From Pseudomonas sp. PH1b (GTDB lineage Bacteria; Pseudomonadota; Gammaproteobacteria; Pseudomonadales; Pseudomonadaceae): a DNA stretch of 64,000 bases. Under the pieces are notes generated by a model. It searched no databases, was not told where the DNA came from, and worked only from the letters and a program-made list of their open reading frames with translations. This document shows, piece by piece, positions 53,726-62,746 of the stretch (its first letter is position 1; each line of letters opens with the position of its first letter). The DNA is taken from the NCBI RefSeq assembly GCF_000633395.1, contig NZ_AYMU01000006.1, forward strand, positions 1 through 64,000, given 5' to 3'. The position numbers and the translations under genes are program-made.

Positions 53726-54709
53726 ATGACCCATGCAACGCCCTCCATCAAACTCAGCACGCTTCAGCAAATAGCGCCCTACCTGAGCATGCGTGGGGTG
53801 TCGCCACTGGAGTTCTTCCGGCGGTACGGTATTTCCCCTCAGGTTTTTCAATACCCGGATGCCTGGGTGCCACGGGCGACCTGCTTTCATATAGCCAATG
53901 AAATGGCCGCGGTCGCACAGGACCCTTTCGCCGGTGCAACGGTGGGGCACCTGATCGAAGTACGCTCACTCGGCGCCTGGGGCGAGTTGATCCTGGGCTC
54001 GTCCACTCTGGCTCAGGCGTGCGCAGTGGCGGCGATCCATACAGACTTACTGCATCAAGGAAGCGACGTAAGAATCGTCACCGAAGGCCGTACGACGAAA
54101 CTGATCCAGCAGTTCACCGGACAGCACGGGGCAGATCCGCAGCAGGTCATTCTCGGCACTCTGGCGCTGCTGAGAAAAGTACCGCTCATGTCCGGTGAGC
54201 CATGCGCCATCCGTGTGCATCTGCAAAACCCGAGGCAACGAGGAGATGAGGCGCTGGAGGAATACCTGGGGCCGAATCTGCACATGAACGCGCAGCACAA
54301 CATGATCGAGTTCGACCGTGAATTGCTCGACACACCGCTGCAACCCAGCCGGGATGAGGCCTGGAAAGTCACCGAGGCCTTGAAGTCGACCGCGCAAGCC
54401 GCCGGCGTGCTGATCGAGCGGATCGGGGATCAGGATCGATCCAAACTTACCGCTATTTCAAGCAACATCGGCTTGTCTTCGCGAACCCTACAGCGGCGTC
54501 TCAAATACTGCGGCATCGACTTCGAAGACCTGCGGGACGAGACCCGTCGTAGCGAAGCGCTACAACTGATTGCCTGCGGTAAGTACAGCGCAACCGAAAT
54601 TGCCTACATGGTTGGCTACAGTGATCAGGCGCACTTTACCCGAGCCTTCAAGCGCTGGACCGGAAGCTCGCCGTCGCGCTACCGCACCCTCTTGAAAGAT
54701 GATCGCTAA
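53726..54709 (+). CDS. AraC-family transcriptional regulator (OruR-like domain)
   Basis: 327 residues from the ATG at 53726; the frame is open to 53513 but that part is not family-like. An N-terminal arabinose-binding-type/OruR-like ligand domain (MRGVSPLEFFRRYGISPQVF) precedes a C-terminal double helix-turn-helix ending with the AraC signature EIAYMVGYSDQAHFTRAFKR. It is followed by the DUF1254 gene in the same direction, a plausible target. Confidence 0.92.
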   Translation: MTHATPSIKLSTLQQIAPYLSMRGVSPLEFFRRYGISPQVFQYPDAWVPRATCFHIANEMAAVAQDPFAGATVGHLIEVRSLGAWGELILGSSTLAQACAVAAIHTDLLHQGSDVRIVTEGRTTKLIQQFTGQHGADPQQVILGTLALLRKVPLMSGEPCAIRVHLQNPRQRGDEALEEYLGPNLHMNAQHNMIEFDRELLDTPLQPSRDEAWKVTEALKSTAQAAGVLIERIGDQDRSKLTAISSNIGLSSRTLQRRLKYCGIDFEDLRDETRRSEALQLIACGKYSATEIAYMVGYSDQAHFTRAFKRWTGSSPSRYRTLLKDDR

Positions 54710-54870
54710 GCTCTTCGCCTGACCCTCCCGCCCCACTATTGGGCGCCTTTCAGTGGCGGCCTTCGCAGCACTTGCTCGCGGTACTTTTGGCACCAAATGG
54801 CAAGTTTCCAACGGGGTGTTCTTATACAGTCTGAAAAGGTAATGCCCACTTAAAAGAGCTAGAGGTTTAC

Positions 54871-55905
54871 ATGCCCGATTCATCCACGGCCTGCATCGTC
54901 GCCCTGACGCTGGCCACTTTTGCCAGTGCAAATGCTCAGTCGTTCGCTGACACGACGATACCGGTAAGTGTCGATAACTTTGCACGTGCCGAGTCCGATC
55001 TCTATATGGGCAAGAGTGTGAAGAGTGGAGGCTTGGGCCGGTTTGTTCATAGCCGCGAACCGGTTGCCATCGATGCTCAGGATGTCATCCGAATGAACAG
55101 GGACACGCTGTATTCATCAGCGGTGTTCGATCTCGATGCTGGCCCGGTGACCGTCACATTGCCTGAAGCCGGTAAGAGGTTCATGTCGATGCAAGTGGTC
55201 AACGAAGATCACTTTGTGCCGGCCGTCATTTACGGGCCCGGCCGCCATACGCTGGCGAAAGAGGAGATCGGCACACGCTATGTATTTGTCGCGATCCGAC
55301 TGTTCTTCGACCCCTCGGATCGCAACGACCTTGAGCAAGTGCATGCACTGCAGGACGCAATCCAGGTCAGCCAGGCCAGGCCGGGGGAGTTCATGGTTCC
55401 GAAGTGGGATCAGGTGAGCCAGAAAAAGATGCGTGATGCCCTGGCTGTCCTGGGTTCGACCCTTCCCGACTACAACCAGTCCTTTGGTCCCAAAGGCAGG
55501 GTCGATCCGATCCGGCACTTGATCGGAACCGCTACGGGCTGGGGCGGCAACCCGAGCAGGGACGCCATCTACCTCGGAGCAGTATTGCCGCACAACGATG
55601 GGAAAACCGTCTACCGCCTCAAGGTTGAACAGGTGCCGGTCAAGAGTTTCTGGTCTGTGAGTGTTTACAACGCAGAGGGGTACTTTCAGAAAAACCCCTA
55701 TGACGCCTATTCGTTGAACAACCTCACTGCCAAGAAAAGTGCTGACGGTTCAATTGTCATCCAGTTCGGTGGTTGCGACGCAAAGACCGTTAATTGTCTG
55801 GTTACGACACCTGGCTGGAACTATACGGTCAGGCTCTATCGACCGAGCAACGAAATACTCAGTGGCCAATGGCGCTTTCCCCAGCCAGAGCCGGTCGCTT
55901 TATAG
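54871..55905 (+). CDS. DUF1254/DUF1214 secreted protein
   Basis: 344 residues with a signal peptide ending near residue 22 (NAQSFA). The DUF1254 part shows VIRMNRDTLYSSAVFDLDAG and SMQVVNEDHFVPAVIYGPG; the DUF1214 part shows FWSVSVYNAEGYFQKNPYDAYSLNN, quoted only in part. The family has no settled biochemical role. AGAGG precedes the ATG. It stands 161 bases after the AraC gene. Base use looks less GC-rich than most of the window. Confidence 0.85.
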   Translation: MPDSSTACIVALTLATFASANAQSFADTTIPVSVDNFARAESDLYMGKSVKSGGLGRFVHSREPVAIDAQDVIRMNRDTLYSSAVFDLDAGPVTVTLPEAGKRFMSMQVVNEDHFVPAVIYGPGRHTLAKEEIGTRYVFVAIRLFFDPSDRNDLEQVHALQDAIQVSQARPGEFMVPKWDQVSQKKMRDALAVLGSTLPDYNQSFGPKGRVDPIRHLIGTATGWGGNPSRDAIYLGAVLPHNDGKTVYRLKVEQVPVKSFWSVSVYNAEGYFQKNPYDAYSLNNLTAKKSADGSIVIQFGGCDAKTVNCLVTTPGWNYTVRLYRPSNEILSGQWRFPQPEPVAL

Positions 55906-56119
55906 ATTCGATTATTCGAGCAAGTGCGGGTTTGTCGGAATGACGGACTACTGCCCTCGACACTTGTAAACACCCTGTGGTGATCAATCAGGCCAGCGTC
56001 TTGCGTCGCGGCTTTACAGGCCTGCACTCGCCTCAGATACCAGCACTTCCAAGTTGAAGAGTACTTATCAACTCAGGAATGGCTCTGCACTACAGAGTTC
56101 ACATTCAAGGAAATGAACA

Positions 56120-56971
56120 ATGACACTCAAAGATCATTCACATTCTTTCAGGTCTCCCGTGTTGTTCTCCCTAAGTACAGCCCTTGCATTGATGCTGGTG
56201 CCGCCTGCCCACGCGGCCCCGGACGATTCAGCCGGCGCACCATCCGTGACGGTAGGCGGTGGCTTGGCTGTTGGCCCGCTGTACCAAGGCTCCTCCCACT
56301 ACGCGGCCTTCCCTTCACTGAAACTCAAGGCGCTCATGCCCACCCAGGACTGGGGCACCTTTACCGCGGCGTTCCCCGAGGGCCTGCGCTGGGACTTGCC
56401 AGGGCTGGCGCCTTTCGGGGTGGCGCTGCTGATCGGTTATGACCAGGGACGCAAGGAGCGAATCCATACCCTGGACGGCCGGGATGACTACTTGAAAGGA
56501 ATGGGCAACCTGGACAGCACCGCCCTGGTGGGGGCGGAAGCGTACTGGATCCTGCCGGCCGGCCGACTGTTCGTGCGCGGCCTGCAATCGACCCAGGACC
56601 GCAACTACGGCGGCGAAAGCCTGGGGCGCACGGCATACCTGGAAGCCGGGGTCGCCACCACCTACCCGCTGTCTTCGACCTTGACCCTGGACTCGACGCT
56701 GTACGGCACCTGGAGCAACGAGAACGACATGATGGCGCGCTTCGGCGTCACGGCCCAGCAAGCCGCACGCACCCGGTTCGATGAGTACCACCCGGGGGGC
56801 GGGATGCGGGACGTGACCCTGAAGCTGGGCCTCACCTGGCAATGGCAACCACAGCTGGCGCTGGAGGGCGGCATCAAGACCTACGCCCTGGTCTCCGACG
56901 CCCGCGACAGCCCGCTGACCGGTGACAAGGTCGGGGCCGGGGCCTACCTGAACGCCTTGTACCAGTTTTGA
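56120..56971 (+). CDS. MipA/OmpV family outer-membrane protein
   Basis: 283 residues with a signal peptide ending near AHAAPD (residue 33). The MipA/OmpV fold is indicated by VGGGLAVGPLYQGSSHYAAF, alternating beta strands and a terminal aromatic strand ending ALYQF, which suits BAM-dependent insertion. Relatives scaffold murein enzymes or act as pores. It leads a same-strand run of five genes with gaps of 13-79 bases whose products all have export signals. Confidence 0.87.
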   Translation: MTLKDHSHSFRSPVLFSLSTALALMLVPPAHAAPDDSAGAPSVTVGGGLAVGPLYQGSSHYAAFPSLKLKALMPTQDWGTFTAAFPEGLRWDLPGLAPFGVALLIGYDQGRKERIHTLDGRDDYLKGMGNLDSTALVGAEAYWILPAGRLFVRGLQSTQDRNYGGESLGRTAYLEAGVATTYPLSSTLTLDSTLYGTWSNENDMMARFGVTAQQAARTRFDEYHPGGGMRDVTLKLGLTWQWQPQLALEGGIKTYALVSDARDSPLTGDKVGAGAYLNALYQF

Positions 56972-57005
56972 TAGCCGTGGTCATGGACAGAGAAGGAAGC
57001 GATCG

Positions 57006-57833
57006 ATGAAAAAAACACCTCAACCGTTGGCGGTGACGCTGTCTCTGGCCGGCTTGCTGTGGTCGGGATGGGCGCCGGCCGAGGAGGCTGCCACGAAAGT
57101 CACCGACCCTCACTTCAAGCTGGCACCAGGCTACCTCGACCCCGCTGACTTGCCCGTGCGCCTGGCCCTGCTCGGGGCCCCGCCAAAACCGGACTCCGCA
57201 GCACTGGCGCGGGATGAAGAGGCACGGCATGCGGCGCTGGCGCTGCGTGGCACAAGCCGCGAGAAGCTGGCGGCAAACGATGCGGAGCTGTCATTCCCCG
57301 GCCCGGCGAAAACCTTCTCTTGCGCAATGGGCACGCCGATCAGCGAAAACAGCACACCCCATCTCTATACCTTGATGCAGCGCACCCTGACGGATGCGGG
57401 TGGCTCCACCTACGCCGGCAAGAATGCCTACAACCGCACCCGCCCCTTCGTGGTGCATGACGAAGGGACGTGCCGCAAGGACATGGAGCCCCTGCTGCGC
57501 ACGGACGGTTCCTGGCCCTCCGGCCACTCCGCCGCAGGCTGGGCCTGGGGCCTGGTCCTGGCCGAGATCAACCCGGCTCGCGCCACCGAACTGATGACCC
57601 GCGGCCTGTCATACGGCCAGAGCCGGGTCATCTGCGATGCCCACTGGCAGAGCGACGTGGACGCTGGCCGCATCATGGGGGCTGCCACGGTGGCCAGCCT
57701 GCATGGCAATCCGGCGTTCCTGGCAGACCTGGCGGCCGCGAAGGAGGAGGTCAAGGCGGCGCAACAGGCCGGTCTGAAGCCTGCCGAAGACTGCGCGGCA
57801 GAAAGCGTGGCTCTTGAGCTGACCCAGCACTGA
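57006..57833 (+). CDS. Class A non-specific acid phosphatase (PhoN-like, PAP2 superfamily)
   Basis: 275 residues with a signal peptide ending near WAPAEE (residue 25). The phosphatase triplet is intact: KNAYNRTRP (K-x6-RP), GSWPSGHS (PSGH) and SRVICDAHWQSD (SR-x5-H-x3-D). It should hydrolyse phosphomonoesters in the periplasm at low pH. It lies 34 bases after the MipA-like gene, in the same operon. Confidence 0.93.
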   Translation: MKKTPQPLAVTLSLAGLLWSGWAPAEEAATKVTDPHFKLAPGYLDPADLPVRLALLGAPPKPDSAALARDEEARHAALALRGTSREKLAANDAELSFPGPAKTFSCAMGTPISENSTPHLYTLMQRTLTDAGGSTYAGKNAYNRTRPFVVHDEGTCRKDMEPLLRTDGSWPSGHSAAGWAWGLVLAEINPARATELMTRGLSYGQSRVICDAHWQSDVDAGRIMGAATVASLHGNPAFLADLAAAKEEVKAAQQAGLKPAEDCAAESVALELTQH

Positions 57834-57846
57834 TCGGAGAAACAGC

Positions 57847-58641
57847 ATGATCCACCGTGACCACCGGCCTTCAGCGTTGCCCCATCGGCACACCTGCCTG
57901 GCACTGCTGCTCGCTGCCTTGACGGTCGCCGGAGCCGGCCTGCCGCTCGTGGCCAAGGCGGCAGACGATGATAGCTGGCGATTCAACGGCGGTCCTTACG
58001 TGTGGGGCGCCGGGATCCGCGGGCACGTCGGCCACCGCAACACCGGGAGCCAATTCATAAAGTCCGACTTCTCGGACATCGCGCGCAGTGTCGACATGTC
58101 GGTGATGCTGATGGGCGAGGCACGGCGCGGCCCCTACAGCGTGCTCGCCGACCTGATGTACATCGACACCGACACCCGCAACCGGCTGCCCGCGAGCGTC
58201 CATGCCTCCAAGCTCGAGGTGCAAAGCAAGACCGCCTCGGGTTTCCTGGGGGGCGGCTACCAGGTGCTGGGGGATAACGATCATCGGTTGGACATCGCCG
58301 GTGGCGTGCGCATCTGGTACAGCAGCACCCGCATCACCCTGCACGGTGGACCGGCCAGCGGCCTGTCGGGCTCCGACCAGGCCACCTGGGCCGACGCGAT
58401 GGCCGGCCTGCGCGGGCACTACGCGGTGAATGAGCGGTTCTGGTTGTCGTCCTGGGGCATGGTGGGCGCCGGCCAGTCGCGGGAAGACTGGGACCTGGCA
58501 GCACTGGCGGGCTGGGAGTTCCTGCCGGGCTTTTCGGCAGTGGCCGGCTACCGGGCCATGGGGGTCAATTATCGCCATGACGGGTTTGTCTACGACATTG
58601 TCCAGAAGGGGCCACTGCTGGGGATCAGCGGGCGCTTCTGA
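57847..58641 (+). CDS. Outer-membrane beta-barrel protein, unknown
   Basis: 264 residues with a signal peptide ending near AKAADD (residue 40). The mature part alternates beta strands (RFNGGPYVWGAGIRGHVG, LADLMYIDTDTRN) and ends with a C-terminal Phe (LGISGRF), the outer-membrane assembly signal. I recognise no named family. It lies 13 bases after the phosphatase gene, so co-translation is likely. Confidence 0.8.
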   Translation: MIHRDHRPSALPHRHTCLALLLAALTVAGAGLPLVAKAADDDSWRFNGGPYVWGAGIRGHVGHRNTGSQFIKSDFSDIARSVDMSVMLMGEARRGPYSVLADLMYIDTDTRNRLPASVHASKLEVQSKTASGFLGGGYQVLGDNDHRLDIAGGVRIWYSSTRITLHGGPASGLSGSDQATWADAMAGLRGHYAVNERFWLSSWGMVGAGQSREDWDLAALAGWEFLPGFSAVAGYRAMGVNYRHDGFVYDIVQKGPLLGISGRF

Positions 58642-58720
58642 GCCTTGCATGGCAAGGCTCCCACCAGGCATGCGCTTCATGATCCAATAGCCGCCGACTC
58701 CCGTTGCATGCAGGCCGCCC

Positions 58721-59107
58721 ATGAAGCCCATCGTCGTATCGATCCTGACCCTGTCGCTCCACTCCATGCTGTTCAGCGCCCCGGCCCTGGCCGGCGACGC
58801 TGAAACCGGCGGCAAGCTGTTCAAGCGGCTGTGCAGCGGCTGCCACAATATCGGGCCCTCGGTGCGCAGTTCGTTCGGACCGCAGCTCAACGGCATCATC
58901 GGCCGTAGCGCAGGCAGCGCCGCGGACTACCAGTACTCGACGGCGATGAAATCCTCGGGCATCGTCTGGACCCGGGAAAAACTCATCCAGTACCTCGAAG
59001 ACCCGAAAGCCGTGGTGCCCGGCACCCGGATGATTTTCTGGGGCCTGAGCGATGAGGAAAAGATCGATAATCTGCTGGCCTACCTGCAAACGTTCCAGTC
59101 TCCCTGA
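58721..59107 (+). CDS. Class I cytochrome c (monohaem)
   Basis: 128 residues with a signal peptide ending near ALAGD (residue 25). The haem-binding CSGCH is at about residues 38-42, and the axial Met is in VVPGTRMIFWG. It resembles cytochrome c2/c-550 type electron carriers. A single soluble cytochrome in an operon with a phosphatase and two barrels is unusual; the electron donor and acceptor are unknown. Confidence 0.93.
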   Translation: MKPIVVSILTLSLHSMLFSAPALAGDAETGGKLFKRLCSGCHNIGPSVRSSFGPQLNGIIGRSAGSAADYQYSTAMKSSGIVWTREKLIQYLEDPKAVVPGTRMIFWGLSDEEKIDNLLAYLQTFQSP

Positions 59108-59139
59108 CCCTCTCCGCGCTTCCCCACAAGGATGTTTCG

Positions 59140-60276
59140 ATGAAGTTACCCCTGCTGTCCCTGGCAGTCATGGGCCTGTCCCTGGCGGTGTTCGTGCCCG
59201 CTGTCGACGCCGCCGGTTTCGACTGCAACAAGGCCTCGACCCTGATGGAAAAGACGGTCTGCGACACTCCGAGCCTGTCCGCCAGCGACGATGAGCTGAA
59301 CAGCCGCTACAAGGCACTGAAGCACTTGAAGATGTTTCGCCTGTTGCAGGCGCGCTGGCTGCAGGAAGTGCGCGACACCTGCGACTCCAGCGATTGCCTG
59401 GCAGCGGCCTACCGGGCCCAGTTGAAGATGCTCGCGCCGCAACCGTTGCCGATCCCGCCAGCCCCGGCCAAGGGCCAGTTGCTGCCGCAGCCGCCCACCA
59501 GTCAGTACAGCCTGCTGGATCCCGACGGCTGGCAGCGCTATACCCTCGCCACCTTCAGCGCCGCGCCACCGCAAGGGGACCAGCAGATTGTCGATGCCCA
59601 GGTGATCGGCGGGGTACTGCATGTGGTGCTGTTTGTCGGCCAGTATCAACAGGGGCTGAGCGGCTATGTCGGCACCCTGTACGAGTACGTCGACGACCAG
59701 CCCGGCCTGCATCCCATCGCCCGGGATGTGCGCTTTGTCGGCTGGGCCCTGCCGGGGTCCAACGACCAGGGGCCGCGCTACGCCGGGATAGTCGACGGGG
59801 TGTTCTACTATCGCCAGCGCATCGGCGACGAACTGCAGCAGGGCATGAGTTATCGCCTGGGCTCGCGCAGCGCCCCCGAAGCCAGCCAACGGCTGTTCCA
59901 GTCGCTCTCCAACACTCAGCGCCACGCTTGGGCGCGGGTGGCGCAGAGCCTCAATGAAGAAAACTACAGCCTGTCCCTGGACTACGACCAGCAGAGCAAC
60001 GGCACCTATTCGGAGAACGTCACCGAGCACAACGACGTCGAGTCGGGCTGGAGCATCGTCAACCCGACCTGGAGCGAAACCCGCCCGGTGATGTACTTCG
60101 ACAACGAGGGGCCCAGGGCCTGTATCTGGCGGGTGGATGTGCAGCGCAAGCTGCTGTCCAAGATCGTCCCGGAACATGAGGCGATTTCGGCACGGCCGGT
60201 GGATATCCATGGCCGTGAGGCGGTGGTGTACCTGGAGGGCAACCAGTTGAAATTCGCCCTCAATCCCGACGACTGA
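59140..60276 (+). CDS. Secreted protein with LprI-like N-terminal domain
   Basis: 378 residues with a signal peptide ending near VDAAGF (residue 25). Residues about 26-95 form an LprI-like (former DUF1311) domain with its characteristic Cys pattern (FDCNKASTLMEKTVC and DTCDSSDCL). A Pro-rich linker (about 103-123) leads to a larger beta-rich C-terminal region I do not recognise. LprI-like domains include lysozyme inhibitors. It closes the exported-protein operon. Confidence 0.78.
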   Translation: MKLPLLSLAVMGLSLAVFVPAVDAAGFDCNKASTLMEKTVCDTPSLSASDDELNSRYKALKHLKMFRLLQARWLQEVRDTCDSSDCLAAAYRAQLKMLAPQPLPIPPAPAKGQLLPQPPTSQYSLLDPDGWQRYTLATFSAAPPQGDQQIVDAQVIGGVLHVVLFVGQYQQGLSGYVGTLYEYVDDQPGLHPIARDVRFVGWALPGSNDQGPRYAGIVDGVFYYRQRIGDELQQGMSYRLGSRSAPEASQRLFQSLSNTQRHAWARVAQSLNEENYSLSLDYDQQSNGTYSENVTEHNDVESGWSIVNPTWSETRPVMYFDNEGPRACIWRVDVQRKLLSKIVPEHEAISARPVDIHGREAVVYLEGNQLKFALNPDD

Positions 60277-60346
60277 AGGCCACGGGCGCCAAACGCCAGG
60301 GCTCGCGAACCGCCGCGCCCTGGCGTTTACCCGATCAAGGCACGAC

Positions 60347-61042
60347 TCACGGCAGGCTGATCTTGTACTCGGCCAGCTTGGCCTGGTGCTGAGGCTCGAC
60401 GTACTTCTGGTTCACCAGTTTGGCGAACGTGGCGAAGTCGCTGCGGGCATCATCGGTCAGGCCGAGTTTGTCGTAGGCCAGGCCCCGGTGGTAGAAGGCC
60501 CAGGCATAGTCCGGCTGTTTCAGCAGGCCGGCGCTGTAGGCTTCGGCAGCCTCGCGATACTGCCCCAAATCGTAGAGTGCCTGGCCCAGGTGATAGTAGG
60601 TCGGCATGTTGAAACCGGCGCCCTTGCCCGCCTCGCCCAGGTTGGCGTCGAGGTTGGACTGCACCAGTTCCAGGGCCTTTTGCGGGTTGCCCGCCTCGCG
60701 GTACAGGCGGCTCAGATCGAGCACGGCGCGGGCATCGGGCTGGGGCCCCAGCTCGATGGATTTCTCCTTGGCACTGATGGCTTCCGGATACCGCTTGAAG
60801 CTGGCGTAGGCATCGGACTTTAGCCAGTACACCAGGCTCTGCATGGGCTTGCTCAGCTGGTTCTTCTCAAGGCACAGGTCGGCCTCTTGCAGCACCACGT
60901 CAAATTTCTCGGCCTTGGAGGCCTGCCCGACCAGGCGGCAATGGGCGTAGTTGATCTGGTCCTGGCTCTGCAGGCTGGCGCAGCCGGCCATGACCAGGGA
61001 ACACAGGAGCAGGCTCAACCCGCGAACAGACAATGAAGGCAT
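60347..61042 (-). CDS. Tetratricopeptide-repeat lipoprotein
   Basis: 231 residues from the ATG at 61042. A signal peptide ends in a lipobox MAGC (Cys about residue 21). Several TPR units follow (for example ARAVLDLSRLYREAGNPQKA and PTYYHLGQALYDLGQYREAA), forming a protein-binding superhelix. It begins five bases after the stop of the upstream gene, so the two form an operon. Confidence 0.82.
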   Translation of the reverse strand: MPSLSVRGLSLLLCSLVMAGCASLQSQDQINYAHCRLVGQASKAEKFDVVLQEADLCLEKNQLSKPMQSLVYWLKSDAYASFKRYPEAISAKEKSIELGPQPDARAVLDLSRLYREAGNPQKALELVQSNLDANLGEAGKGAGFNMPTYYHLGQALYDLGQYREAAEAYSAGLLKQPDYAWAFYHRGLAYDKLGLTDDARSDFATFAKLVNQKYVEPQHQAKLAEYKISLP

Positions 61043-61047
61043 GGTTT

Positions 61048-61713
61048 TCAATCCAGCAGATGGGCGTTGAGGTCTGGGCGGTACACCTGCAGCAGCGGCG
61101 CGGTAACCGTGCCCTGCAGGCTGCAGAAGATCGTGGTGCGGCCAGAGATCGGCGCGCTGGCAGTGCCTTTGTCGATGCTCAATACCCGCTCGACGAAACC
61201 GAATGGCGTAGCCACGCCACCGCCGGCCAGGCCTTCGGTGCGCCACTGCTGGATCGGGTCGCCGACACGGCGGATTTCCACGCGGGTCATTGCACTGCGA
61301 TCCGCCCTCAGGCGCACGCTGTCCACCAGCAGCGGCTTGAGCGCTGCGGTCACGTCCTTGGGTTCGCCTTCGGCGACAAAGCCCCAGAACAGCAGGTTGC
61401 CCACCGACTTCAATGATTGGGCCTCGTTGTAGTAACCCACCAGGCGCACCCCCTTGATCACCAGCGGCTGTTCAAAGGCCTGGTAGCGACCGCCTTCCTG
61501 CAAGGGGTTGAGTACCTTGGGCGCACTGACCGGACCGTACTTGACCAGGCTCAAGGTTGCGGGCGGCGGCTGGACGGTGTTCAGGGCCTGGAAGAATTGC
61601 CCGTCGCAGCGGGAGAACTGGGTCAGCAACTGCTCGGGCGAGGTTGCCTGCTGGCCATGGGCAATGCTGGCGACGCCCAGCAGGCACAGGCCGGATAACA
61701 GGGTACGGAACAT
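61048..61713 (-). CDS. Secreted protein of unknown function
   Basis: 221 residues from the ATG at 61713; the ATG at 61722 gives three more residues and cannot be excluded. A signal peptide ends near AHGQQ (residue 22). The mature part contains CDGQFFQALNTVQPPPATLS and paired Cys residues but no motif I know. It is translationally close to the TPR lipoprotein downstream. Confidence 0.75.
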   Translation of the reverse strand: MFRTLLSGLCLLGVASIAHGQQATSPEQLLTQFSRCDGQFFQALNTVQPPPATLSLVKYGPVSAPKVLNPLQEGGRYQAFEQPLVIKGVRLVGYYNEAQSLKSVGNLLFWGFVAEGEPKDVTAALKPLLVDSVRLRADRSAMTRVEIRRVGDPIQQWRTEGLAGGGVATPFGFVERVLSIDKGTASAPISGRTTIFCSLQGTVTAPLLQVYRPDLNAHLLD

Positions 61714-61817
61714 CGAAATCATCCGTGAAAAGAAAAGGGCCGGCGGACTGTAACAAGATTGATATCAGCCAACCAGTCGCCGAAAATCCCGACCTCGCCT
61801 CACCCTTCGGGACCGCC

Positions 61818-62678
61818 ATGACCATGGAACTGCCACAAAGACTGCTCAAGATCCTCAAGAACAATCCCAGTTGGATCGGGCGTGTCTATGAGTCGTGCAT
61901 CATTTCGGCGATCAAGCAGTTCGAACAAGCGAATCCACCGCTCGGCAAGCTCAATTACAGCCCCACTCAAAGACCCAGCAACTACCGAAGCAACGTGTTG
62001 TTCGATCCGGCCAGCGAGGACAATGGCGAGAATGATGTGGCGGATATCTTCCTCGGCTATCCCCAGCCAGTGCTTGATCTATACCCGAACATCCACGCCC
62101 CTGTGGCCGAGAACAAGGAGCTGTTTTGTCAGAGTTTCAGGAACGGCTGGGGGGTGGAAGTAAAAAGCAAGCAGGTACCTAGCACTGCGCAAAGGCTGTC
62201 CCTGCTCGCTCGCCGCGCAGAGCTGAAAACCCAGCTTCCCCTGGCACCCAAGAGCGCCTGGATGAAAACCTGGGACGCTCAGGAGTACCGCTGTGACCAC
62301 GTCACACGGCGCTGGGCGGACATCTATGTCTATATCCTTTATCAACTGCATGACGGATACCCTGACTTCGACGGCATCAACGGGTGTGTCATTCTGGTTA
62401 TCCCGACCATCATCTTGAACAGGCTACTGGCCGACCATTCCAGCCAGGCGCAAACAATCCAACTCGACAAGCTGATGAGTCTTCTGGGCCCTGACTACAA
62501 CCAGTACCTGATCTTCTCGGTGCAGGCCATTGCACGCAAAGCCCTCGAGCTGGCCAACGATCACTGGAAGGAGATGATTGCCTACAAACATCAAGGCGAC
62601 GTCTTGAAAAGGCAGTGGTACGAAGACACTTACCTGCCTTCTCAGGCGGCAATCAAAAAATGCAAAACCCAGGCATAA
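61818..62678 (+). CDS. Orphan protein with PD-(D/E)XK nuclease-like features
   Basis: 286 residues from the ATG at 61818 (ATG at 61824 also possible; the open frame upstream to 61557 is antisense to a signal-peptide gene). The segment DVADIFLGYP with a later strand NGWGVEVKSKQ resembles the Asp and E-x-K of PD-(D/E)XK nucleases, and RRWADIYVYILYQ ... CVILVIPTIIL looks like the core strands after the motif in restriction enzymes. No methyltransferase adjoins it. The function is unproven; it may be a solitary restriction-like nuclease. Base use is less GC-rich than the region. Confidence 0.5.
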   Translation: MTMELPQRLLKILKNNPSWIGRVYESCIISAIKQFEQANPPLGKLNYSPTQRPSNYRSNVLFDPASEDNGENDVADIFLGYPQPVLDLYPNIHAPVAENKELFCQSFRNGWGVEVKSKQVPSTAQRLSLLARRAELKTQLPLAPKSAWMKTWDAQEYRCDHVTRRWADIYVYILYQLHDGYPDFDGINGCVILVIPTIILNRLLADHSSQAQTIQLDKLMSLLGPDYNQYLIFSVQAIARKALELANDHWKEMIAYKHQGDVLKRQWYEDTYLPSQAAIKKCKTQA

Positions 62679-62708
62679 AAAAGCCCCGAACCAGTCGGGG
62701 CTTTTTCG
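62678..62708. terminator. Bidirectional terminator
   Basis: A perfect 12-base stem (AAAAAGCCCCGA at 62678-62689, complement at 62695-62706) between two convergent genes. Confidence 0.93.
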
Positions 62709-62746
62709 TTGCAGCAACCTGCGCTCAGGTCGCGATCAAACGCTGA

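Noticed and set aside
54790..54812. Sigma-54 promoter candidate (TGGCACCAAATGGC)
   Set aside because: The GG-to-GC spacing is nine, not ten bases. A similar TGGCAC near 29625 also lacks the -12 GC.
61818..62678. Complete restriction-modification system
   Set aside because: Only a nuclease-like gene is present; no methyltransferase or specificity subunit lies within the window on this side.
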